Below, in pieces: positions 1 through 5,437 of a stretch of 5,437 bases of DNA (its first letter is position 1; each line of letters starts with the position of its first letter). The DNA is from Hydrogenophaga sp. (GTDB lineage Bacteria > Pseudomonadota > Gammaproteobacteria > Burkholderiales > Burkholderiaceae). The notes below the pieces were generated by a model. That model was not told the DNA's origin and made no database searches. It worked only from the letters and a program-made list of their open reading frames with translations. The DNA lies in contig JALOSH010000264.1 in NCBI GenBank assembly GCA_025458545.1, positions 1 through 5,437 on the forward strand. Direction: 5' to 3'. The position numbers and the translations under genes were made by a program.

Positions 1-385
1 GCAGCGGCGCGCCGACCAGCGTGCCGCCTTCGCCGTGGTCTTTGGCTTCCTTGCGGTTGTAGGCAAAGGGCACGTTCTTGCCCAGGCGCGACAGCTCAAT
101 GGCGACCGCCGCACCCAGCGGAATGCCTTTGTAGGCGGGTCCGAAGATCATGTCGAATTCGATGCCGCTGGCCATCAGGGCCTGTGCATAGAATTGCGCG
201 AGGCGGCCGAGCTTGGCGCCGTCATCGAACAGGCCGGCATTGAAGAAATAGGGCGAGAGCCGCCCCGCCTTGGTCTTGAACTCGCCGAAGCGCAGCACGC
301 CCGAATCCACGCAGAACTGCACAAAATCCTGTGCCAGCACACCATCCGCCGCACCGGCTGCTGCCGTGCCCGCTTCCAAACCCAT
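1..385 (-). CDS. pyrE: Orotate phosphoribosyltransferase, partial (3' end off the window)
   Basis: PyrE joins orotate to PRPP to give orotidine 5'-monophosphate, the fifth step of cytoplasmic de novo pyrimidine synthesis. The visible 128 codons match the N-terminal part of the family (about 213 residues in E. coli). [20 protein letters not shown] (residues 34-53) is the characteristic early block with its substrate-contacting Lys. GPAYKGIPL (82-90) and [13 protein letters not shown] (109-121) are the PRPP/phosphate-contacting segments. The PRPP-binding signature with paired acidic residues lies beyond the window edge. The ATG at 385 is preceded by AAGGA (bases 393-397, complement strand) at 7 nt spacing, which supports this start. 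About 12 Ala/Gly-rich residues precede the conserved core, a modest N-terminal extension. The gene is divergent from xth and the start regions touch, so its promoter must lie inside the xth coding sequence. Confidence 0.96.
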   Translation of the reverse strand, partial: MGLEAGTAAAGAADGVLAQDFVQFCVDSGVLRFGEFKTKAGRLSPYFFNAGLFDDGAKLGRLAQFYAQALMASGIEFDMIFGPAYKGIPLGAAVAIELSRLGKNVPFAYNRKEAKDHGEGGTLVGAPL

Positions 386-392
386 GGGGACA

Positions 393-397
393 TCCTT
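393..397 (-). promoter_or_regulatory. Shine-Dalgarno of pyrE, overlapping the start region of xth
   Basis: Read on the minus strand this is AAGGA, 7 nt before the pyrE ATG (385-383). The same bases on the plus strand cover the likely TTG start of xth (396-398). The translation signals of the two divergent genes therefore occupy the same DNA. Confidence 0.7.
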
Positions 398-1199
398 GTT
401 CAAACTGACCAGTCTCAACCTCAACGGCATCCGTTCGGCCACCAGCAAAGGGCTGGAAACCTGGCTTGCCGCACACGCACCCGATTGTATTTGTGTGCAG
501 GAAGTCAAGGCCCAGGCGCCCGACGTGAGCGGTCGCTTCGAGCAGATCGCTGGTCTGACAGGGCATTTTCACTTTGCCGAAAAAAAGGGTTACTCCGGCG
601 TGGCGGTCTACACCCGGCACGAGCCCAGCGACGTGGTGGCGGGTTTTGATGGCGGCGAGTTCGACGCCGAAGGCCGCTACCTGGAACTGCGGTTTGACAC
701 CCCGACGGCCAAACGTTCCATCATCAGCGTGTACTTCCCCAGCGGATCGTCTGGCCCCGAGCGGCAAGAGGCCAAGTTCCGCTTCCTCGACGTGCTCTTC
801 CCGCACCTGATGGCCCTCAAGGGGCAGCGTGAATTCATCATCTGCAGCGACGTCAACATCGCGCACCAGAACGCCGATCTGAAAAACTGGCGCAGCAACC
901 AGAAGAACAGTGGCTTCCTGCCCGAGGAGCGCGCCTGGATGACGAAACTGCTGGGCACCGAAGAGGGGCAGGGCGGGCTGGTCGACGTGTACCGCCGCCT
1001 GCGGCCCGACACCACAGACACCTGCTACACCTGGTGGAGCAACCGCGGCCAGGCCTATGCCAACAACGTGGGTTGGCGCCTGGACTACCACCTGGCCACG
1101 CCGACGCTGGCCGACACCGCCCGCAGCGAAGCCATTTACAAGGGTGAGAAGTTCAGCGACCACGCGCCGATCACCATCGACTACGAATTCCAGCTCTGA
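396..1199 (+). CDS. xth: Exodeoxyribonuclease III (AP endonuclease, ExoIII/XthA family)
   Basis: This is a cytoplasmic base-excision-repair enzyme that cleaves 5' to abasic sites and has 3'-5' exonuclease and 3'-phosphodiesterase activity. From a TTG start it is 267 residues, against 268 for E. coli XthA. The endonuclease/exonuclease/phosphatase-fold residues are all visible: Asn10 in LNLNGIRSA, Glu36 in QEVKAQ, Tyr113 in SVYFPSG, Asp152/Asn154 in CSDVNIAH, Asp230 in WRLDYH and Asp255-His256 in [24 protein letters not shown] (165-182) is also typical of the family. Start choice: an in-frame ATG at 384 adds four residues (MGTS) but has no Shine-Dalgarno. The TTG at 396 has GGGGA (386-390) 5 nt upstream and gives [11 protein letters not shown], which fits the family N-terminus. 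Both are possible. The frame is open further upstream to 270, but that part is antisense to pyrE. A metallo-hydrolase gene follows after 2 nt. Confidence 0.96.
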   Translation: MFKLTSLNLNGIRSATSKGLETWLAAHAPDCICVQEVKAQAPDVSGRFEQIAGLTGHFHFAEKKGYSGVAVYTRHEPSDVVAGFDGGEFDAEGRYLELRFDTPTAKRSIISVYFPSGSSGPERQEAKFRFLDVLFPHLMALKGQREFIICSDVNIAHQNADLKNWRSNQKNSGFLPEERAWMTKLLGTEEGQGGLVDVYRRLRPDTTDTCYTWWSNRGQAYANNVGWRLDYHLATPTLADTARSEAIYKGEKFSDHAPITIDYEFQL

Positions 1200-1201
1200 C
1201 C

Positions 1202-1870
1202 ATGTTGAAGTACGAGACCGTTCCCGTCACCGCCTTTGCCCAGAACTGCTCCATCGTCTGGTGCGACGACACGCTGGACGCCGCCATCGTCGACCCGGGT
1301 GGCGAACTGGACCGCTTGCTCGCCGAGGTCAGGCGCCTGGGGCTGAACCTCAAGGCCATCTGGCTCACGCACGCCCACATCGACCACGCGGGCGGCACCG
1401 CCGAACTGGCCGAGCGACTCGGCTTGCCCATCATCGGACCGCACCCGGGCGACCAGTTCTGGATCGACGGCCTGCCGCAACAAAGCCAGATGTTCGGCTT
1501 CCCGCCGGCCGGGCACTTCACGCCCACCCGCTGGCTGGCCGACGGCGACACGGTGCAGATCGGAAACTGCACGCTCAACGTGCGCCACTGCCCGGGCCAC
1601 ACCCCCGGGCATGTGGTGTTTCACTCACCCGAAGCGCAGCGCGCCTTCGTGGGCGACGTGCTGTTCGCCGGTAGCATCGGCCGCACCGACTTCCCCGGCG
1701 GCAACCACGCGCAGCTGATCAGCAGCATCCGCGAACGCTTGTGGCCCATGGGTAAGCAATGGCCGGCCGCTCAGTTCATTGCCCAGAACTCGGAACGCCC
1801 GCTGCTCGTTCCCGTGTCGAAGGTAGCCCTGACTTGCCAGGCGCCGTTCACAGGCACCACCGACAGGTGA
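1202..1870 (+). CDS. Metallo-beta-lactamase-fold hydrolase (glyoxalase II-like), with lost C-terminus and chimeric tail
   Basis: The first 184 residues are a good match to short MBL-fold hydrolases of the GloC/YcbL type, which hydrolyse glutathione or other thioesters at a binuclear metal site. Visible ligands are THAHIDHAGG (56-65; His57, His59, Asp61, His62), His137 in CPGHTPGHV and Asp152 in GDVLFAGSIGRTDF. Family members continue after the LWPMG block (180-184) with a short segment holding a PGHGP-type motif, which supplies the last metal-ligand His, and a conserved end. None of this is present. From residue 185 the frame runs 38 codons through 18 bp of unassigned DNA and then antisense to the facing phosphatase gene, stopping at 1868-1870. 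The protein thus lacks one metal ligand and probably has reduced or no normal activity; it may be a pseudogene. It starts 2 nt after the xth stop with no clear Shine-Dalgarno, suggesting coupling to xth. The family is certain; the exact substrate is not. Confidence 0.88.
   Translation: MLKYETVPVTAFAQNCSIVWCDDTLDAAIVDPGGELDRLLAEVRRLGLNLKAIWLTHAHIDHAGGTAELAERLGLPIIGPHPGDQFWIDGLPQQSQMFGFPPAGHFTPTRWLADGDTVQIGNCTLNVRHCPGHTPGHVVFHSPEAQRAFVGDVLFAGSIGRTDFPGGNHAQLISSIRERLWPMGKQWPAAQFIAQNSERPLLVPVSKVALTCQAPFTGTTDR
1745..1771. other. Putative rearrangement junction between housekeeping block and convergent gene pair
   Basis: Similarity to MBL-fold hydrolases stops at the codons for WPMG (ending about 1752). 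The facing phosphatase gene ends with its stop codon at 1773-1771. Only about 18 bp lie between. They include GGCCGGCC (1761-1768) and a weak inverted repeat (GGCC-C-AT around 1743-1749 against ATGGCC 1759-1764). No target-site duplication, integrase, tRNA end or transposon end is visible. The breakpoint is inferred from where the family pattern ends, so it is uncertain by a few codons. An assembly chimera is an alternative. Confidence 0.55.
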
Positions 1871-3516
1871 ACAAATCCGTCACCCAGCGCCCAGAGTTCG
1901 CTGTCGACGCAGCATGAAATCGAACCGTTCGCCCATTCCCACTGGTCGTCAAGGCAACGGTAGTGGTGCGGCTGGCCGTTGGCGAAGGGAAACGGCGCAT
2001 ACAGCGCGGGCGCATGCAGGATGTGCAGCTGGACGGTGTGTTCGTTGTGCTTCAACTCGACCCGCGTGTGTCCGGCGAGGTGGGCATCGCCACACAACAT
2101 CACCACTCCGCGAATCTTCTCTGTTGCAATGAAACCCAGTAGCCAATCCAGGCTGGCGGGATAGCCGTCCCAGCTGTCGCTTCGGCTGGCCGCATCATCG
2201 GGCGCGACGGCCCGCCCGACCCGGCGCGGCAAGAGCCAGACGGGCGATGAGATGAGCTTGGGCGAGACCGGACCGGCTCCGTCCTGCTGCTGGCGCCCTC
2301 TCAGCCAGCTTTCCAGTCCCTGGCGCTGCGGTTCGTTCAAGATGTGGGGCTCTAGGCTCCCGGACCCTGGACCCCAGGGCCTGGGGTGTCGTGTGGTGCG
2401 GGTGTCCAGCATGAAGACCTGATGCCCGCCGCCCACATTGACCGCACCCCAGTGTCCGCCGTGGCGCTGCTTCCCAGGCAGGGGGCTCGCGCTCAACTGC
2501 TCAAAAGCCGTCATGCCCACCCGCAGTGCCTTCCCGTTGTTGTCGGAGCCTCCGGGCTCCCAGTTGTCGCTGATTTCGTGATCGTCCGGTGTCACGAACA
2601 GCCTGCGCTCAGCACCGCTCCCCATGGCGTAAAGGACTGGATATTGTTTCAGGGAGTCGCGCAGATCCCTGTAAAGCAGGGCTAACCTGTCACTCGTCAC
2701 CGACGGATCCAGAATCCCGTAAGTCGCATCGGCGTAAATCTGATCACCCAGCAGCAGCAACGCTCCCAGCGCAGGATCGTTCCCTGCCGAGTCCTCCATG
2801 CGCTGAAACGAAGCCCTGGCCAGTCTGTGGTCCAAAAGGCCTGAGGGGTACTGGCAGCTGGCAAAAATCAGACGAGTCGCTCGAAGCTGGGCCGCTGGCG
2901 GTGCGACGGTGTTTGTTGTCTGGTGATTCCAAAAAGTCTGCGCAGCCTCATGGAACAAGGCTTTTCCGCTTGCCAGTGCGGAGTATGTCCTCGACGCTCC
3001 TGCGAGGGTGAGCAAGGCTGGTCCGGCAGGTGTCGAGTGCTCGAGCAGACTCGATCTGATCGTTGCGGGTGAATTCTTCAGCAGTTCGTTCAGCGCGCCT
3101 TGCAGCACTTCCGTTGATATGGCCGGAAGCAGTGCCTCAAAAGTGACAAGGGAAATGAAACTTGGAAGATCAATTGGATGGTTGAACAGCTGGTTGGTCC
3201 AGGGCGGATCTGCGCTTCGTTGGCGAGTCCATCCCATGACCAGAAGGTGGGTAGCGCCCTTCGGTTTCGCGCTCACATCGAACTGTTGGCGCCCCAACGC
3301 CGGATTTCTTTTCTGCAGCTGGACGGGTGCCTCACTGCCCAAGGGCAAAAGCGCAATGTTGTCCGCTCCGCGCTGTACCCAGACCACCAGAACATAGGAG
3401 CTGTCGTCATCGGGCAGGGCCAGGACTTTGCTGGGTGATGGATCTGCCGGCTGCAGCCAGATGGGGTGTTCGTCTGGAGCGCTCAGCTGCTTGAGGAGTC
3501 GTTGGATGTCACGCAT
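1771..3516 (-). CDS. PhoD-like metallophosphatase (alkaline phosphatase D family)
   Basis: This 581-residue protein has the metal-dependent phosphatase core of PhoD-like enzymes, which hydrolyse phosphomonoesters or phosphodiesters. Core motifs in order: FASCQYP (218-224, Cys221), LGDQIYADA (256-264, Asp258 and Tyr261), TPDDHEISDNW (309-319), MLDTRTTR (369-376), SSPVW (423-427), DSWDGYPA (447-454) and CGDAHLAGHT (475-484, Asp477, His479, His483). Residues 1-210 form an unrecognised region, with a predicted strand-like segment YVLVVWVQRG (41-50) and a charged start. No Sec or Tat signal is visible (no twin Arg plus hydrophobic stretch), so a cytoplasmic or membrane-peripheral location is inferred, unlike secreted PhoD. 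The ATG at 3516 has GGAGG 9 nt upstream and overlaps the end of the alpha/beta hydrolase gene by 8 nt, indicating translational coupling. The gene ends 18 bp from the broken MBL gene, whose frame runs 100 nt antisense into its 3' end. The substrate is unknown. Confidence 0.88.
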   Translation of the reverse strand: MRDIQRLLKQLSAPDEHPIWLQPADPSPSKVLALPDDDSSYVLVVWVQRGADNIALLPLGSEAPVQLQKRNPALGRQQFDVSAKPKGATHLLVMGWTRQRSADPPWTNQLFNHPIDLPSFISLVTFEALLPAISTEVLQGALNELLKNSPATIRSSLLEHSTPAGPALLTLAGASRTYSALASGKALFHEAAQTFWNHQTTNTVAPPAAQLRATRLIFASCQYPSGLLDHRLARASFQRMEDSAGNDPALGALLLLGDQIYADATYGILDPSVTSDRLALLYRDLRDSLKQYPVLYAMGSGAERRLFVTPDDHEISDNWEPGGSDNNGKALRVGMTAFEQLSASPLPGKQRHGGHWGAVNVGGGHQVFMLDTRTTRHPRPWGPGSGSLEPHILNEPQRQGLESWLRGRQQQDGAGPVSPKLISSPVWLLPRRVGRAVAPDDAASRSDSWDGYPASLDWLLGFIATEKIRGVVMLCGDAHLAGHTRVELKHNEHTVQLHILHAPALYAPFPFANGQPHHYRCLDDQWEWANGSISCCVDSELWALGDGFVHLSVVPVNGAWQVRATFDTGTSSGRSEFWAMN

Positions 3517-5437
3517 CGAGGAATTCCTCCACGGTGTGCCACAGCCGCTCTGAACCGCGACCCATCAACATGTCCTGGTGTCCCCCTTCAATCCGCTCGA
3601 ACCGGTGGGCAATGCCCTCCTCCTTGAAAAGGTCGGCCATGCGTTGGCCAGTGTGCGGACTGACCATGCCGCTGTCGGTGGCGCTCAGGATCAAGGTGCC
3701 CGCGCGCGGCCACAGCACGATGCGATCCAGACTCAGGAGCTGGCCGCTGCTGAGCGCGATCTGGCGGTGGCGGGCGATGTGGATGACTTGCGAGACGGTT
3801 TCCAGATTCAGCGGGCCAAAGAAGTCATCAATGCGTTCCAGCACCGGCTTGGGCATGCGCTCGATGTTGAAGGTGCGTTCGTACAGCGCATCCATGCGCC
3901 GTCGGGTGGCGCTCCAGGGTGTGCGCCGCCACCAGGGGTTTTCCATTGACCAGGTCTTGGGCGGATAGGGCAGGGTGTTGAGGAAAGCGTCGAACACCTG
4001 TTCGCCCTGCCGCGGCAGCGGCGAGGGTCTGAAGCTGTAGCCGCCTTGCAGACCTGCCTTGAAGAAATTCATCAGGTACGACCGCAGGATGTTGGCATCG
4101 GTGTAATCGACGTAGAAGCCCTTCTGACTGAGGACCACCTTGCGAAGCGTGGTGGGCAAAGCATCGAGTTCGCGGGGATAGCGGGTGGGCTGCCCCCGGA
4201 CAGCCCTCCGATCAGAGGGGTCGGACAGCAGGGCCATGCTCAGCATGACCGCACCGATGCAATGGGCGAACACGTCGACCTGTACCGGTTGACTTCTCCT
4301 TTCTCGCCCCACCAGCCGGGCAATGTGGTCAATGGCTACCGGGATATCAGCCCAGGCGGCGTCTTCAAAGGCCCAAGGCTCGCGCGCGGTGGGCATGCCC
4401 GCGCTGGTGCGAAGGTCGAGCAGCCAGACGTCGCGACCCGCGCGCCAGAAGTGCAGGGCCGCCGGGTGCTCGATGGCGTTGTGTGCAAACGTGGTGCCGC
4501 TGGCGCTGTACCCATGGATGAACACCAGGGGTGGCTTGGGTGTTTCTCCCGCCCCGCACGGCCTGCCCCGGTAGCGGGTAAGCCTGACCACCGCACGGCG
4601 AGCTCCCTGGACGGTCTTTTTCAGGCCTGCCACGGGCGACGGCTCCAGGTCCAGCTCGGTGATGTCCGGCGCAGGCAGGCCTTTGACGGCGCCGGGCAGG
4701 CGCTGCGGGGCGCCTTCAGGCGGCGCGTCGGGCTGACGCAGGTGCCACAGCTGGAGTTTGGTGAACAGGCGCGTCCAGTACAGGCCCAGGTGCGCCAGAT
4801 CGGTCAGTGCGCGGACCTGATTCGGCTGCTCGGTGATGCGCAGCAGCGGCACACCCTGTCCAGCCAGAAAACGGGCGTCGAGCTTGAGCGGATGCGAACG
4901 CCGCCACGGCCACCACCAGCCCGGCAACAGACCGCGGCCCAGCCACTGGAGGTTCAGATACAGCAGCTGGTTCCAGGGGTTTTCGCCCCAAGCGTAGGTG
5001 AAACGTTTGTGACCCTGAAGCTCGGAGTGGAGCAAGGCCATTTTCCAAAAGTCAGCGCTGGATGGGTCCTTCGCCTCCGGGTCGCTGTTGACTCTTGCGC
5101 TGTATTCGAACCGGCGCACTTCGCCAGCCTGGCTGGCCAGGCGCCAGCTTCTCTTCAAGAGGGTTCCGAAGCCGCGTAGCAAGCCGGGCTGGTGTTTGTC
5201 CCTGGGGCTGCGGCTGCGCAGGTAGCGCATCACATCCTGGGCTGCGCGGTTGCGCACAAAGGCGCCGAATGCGCGCAGACGGCGCCAGATGGCCAGGCTC
5301 GGTTCTCGTTCCAGCAGGTTCATGTGACCTTGCAGTGAAGCCCTCACTTCAGCGAGGCACTCGCGCTCCTGCTCCGACAAGGCATCGAGCGAACGACCTT
5401 GCAGATCGCGATGGCGGTAGATTCGCAGGCAATTCAC
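3509..5437 (-). CDS. Large alpha/beta hydrolase-fold protein with Cys nucleophile, possibly 5'-partial
   Basis: At least 642 residues are visible, numbered here from a GTG at the window edge; the frame is still open there, so the true start may lie outside. Residues 303-642 form an alpha/beta hydrolase. PLVFIHGYSASGTTFAHNAI (303-322) is the oxyanion-hole HG block. VDVFAHCIGA (387-396) is the nucleophile elbow, with Cys393 where Ser is usual. SATDSGMV (585-592, Asp588) and GGHQDMLMG (618-626, His620) are the likely acid and base. Residues about 108-230 hold an unassigned domain with ELQGHKRFTYAWGENPWNQL (139-158) and a Trp-rich stretch LLPGWWWPWRR (170-180). From memory, this arrangement resembles the C-terminal half of long bacterial proteins that fuse a cholesterol-oxidase-like GMC oxidoreductase to such a hydrolase; the GMC part, if present, is outside the window. 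No signal peptide is seen. An 8-nt overlap with the phosphatase gene suggests shared function. A lipid or ester substrate is inference only. Confidence 0.87.
   Translation of the reverse strand: MNCLRIYRHRDLQGRSLDALSEQERECLAEVRASLQGHMNLLEREPSLAIWRRLRAFGAFVRNRAAQDVMRYLRSRSPRDKHQPGLLRGFGTLLKRSWRLASQAGEVRRFEYSARVNSDPEAKDPSSADFWKMALLHSELQGHKRFTYAWGENPWNQLLYLNLQWLGRGLLPGWWWPWRRSHPLKLDARFLAGQGVPLLRITEQPNQVRALTDLAHLGLYWTRLFTKLQLWHLRQPDAPPEGAPQRLPGAVKGLPAPDITELDLEPSPVAGLKKTVQGARRAVVRLTRYRGRPCGAGETPKPPLVFIHGYSASGTTFAHNAIEHPAALHFWRAGRDVWLLDLRTSAGMPTAREPWAFEDAAWADIPVAIDHIARLVGRERRSQPVQVDVFAHCIGAVMLSMALLSDPSDRRAVRGQPTRYPRELDALPTTLRKVVLSQKGFYVDYTDANILRSYLMNFFKAGLQGGYSFRPSPLPRQGEQVFDAFLNTLPYPPKTWSMENPWWRRTPWSATRRRMDALYERTFNIERMPKPVLERIDDFFGPLNLETVSQVIHIARHRQIALSSGQLLSLDRIVLWPRAGTLILSATDSGMVSPHTGQRMADLFKEEGIAHRFERIEGGHQDMLMGRGSERLWHTVEEFLDA
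3518..3529. repeat. 12-bp perfect palindrome GAGGAATTCCTC at the gene overlap
   Basis: GAGGAATTCCTC equals its own reverse complement. It encodes Glu-Glu-Phe-Leu near the end of the alpha/beta hydrolase, and on the minus strand it includes most of the GGAGG Shine-Dalgarno of the phosphatase gene (start at 3516). In mRNA it could form at most a 4-bp stem with an AATT loop, enough to slightly mask the ribosome site when not being translated. It may also be a chance result of the codons. Confidence 0.5.
3526..3530 (-). promoter_or_regulatory. Shine-Dalgarno of the PhoD-like gene inside the upstream coding sequence
   Basis: On the minus strand the bases read GGAGG, ending 9 nt before the ATG at 3516-3514. 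The site lies in the last codons of the alpha/beta hydrolase gene, so ribosomes finishing that gene stop right at the phosphatase start. This supports the chosen start and coupling of the two products. Confidence 0.7.

Noticed and set aside
270..383. N-terminal extension of xth to an ATG at 270
   Set aside because: It would add 38 residues antisense to conserved pyrE codons, with no match to the ExoIII N-terminus; the protein is full length from 384 or 396.
35..649. Open frame of 204 codons on the plus strand spanning the pyrE/xth boundary
   Set aside because: It is antisense to pyrE and then out of frame in xth, with no plausible product.
222..1163. Long open frame of 313 codons on the minus strand across xth
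   Set aside because: It is antisense to a clearly identified exodeoxyribonuclease III, has low-complexity Gly/Val/Ala-rich sequence with no family motif, and such frames are common opposite high-GC genes.
1743..1771. Intrinsic terminator between the convergent genes
   Set aside because: Only a weak, bulged inverted repeat is present and there is no T-run on either strand.
1753..1800. A simple frameshift explaining the lost end of the MBL hydrolase
   Set aside because: No PGHGP-like or conserved C-terminal segment is found in the other forward frames after 1752; the sequence is the 3' end of the facing phosphatase gene instead.
4046..5179. Long open frame of 377 codons on the plus strand across the alpha/beta hydrolase
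   Set aside because: It is antisense to a gene with full catalytic motifs; the product is Gln/Arg/Pro-rich with no recognisable domain.

Overview
This window looks like chromosomal DNA of a Betaproteobacterium, most likely Burkholderiales and near Comamonadaceae. The basis is its high GC content and the sequence character of the pyrE and exodeoxyribonuclease III genes; no ribosomal RNA or other phylogenetic marker is present. Genes are packed with almost no intergenic space. I see no tRNA, rRNA, CRISPR array, transposase or clear intrinsic terminator.

Left part (1-1752): a housekeeping block. The 5' two thirds of pyrE (orotate phosphoribosyltransferase) runs leftward off the window. It is divergent from an exodeoxyribonuclease III gene (xth), and the two start regions overlap or nearly touch, so there is no separate intergenic promoter. 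Two bases after xth comes a gene for a metallo-beta-lactamase-fold hydrolase of the glyoxalase II-like group. Its first 184 codons look normal. After that, family similarity stops abruptly near position 1752. The reading frame then continues 38 codons, mostly antisense to the 3' end of the facing gene, so the last metal-ligand region of the family is missing.

Right part (1771-5437): a two-gene leftward unit. Upstream (right edge) is a large alpha/beta hydrolase-fold protein whose nucleophile elbow carries Cys instead of Ser. Its frame is open to the window edge, so it may be only the C-terminal part of a larger protein. It overlaps by 8 bases with a PhoD-like metallophosphatase gene that has a roughly 210-residue unrecognised N-terminal region and no signal peptide. 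The overlap and the Shine-Dalgarno placement imply translational coupling, so the two products probably act together, perhaps on a lipid or ester/phosphoester substrate (inference).

The main point of interest is the junction at about 1752-1771. There the housekeeping block has lost the end of the hydrolase gene and abuts the convergent hydrolase/phosphatase unit. This fits a deletion or insertion breakpoint, or an assembly chimera. I did not find convincing evidence of an entirely new system.
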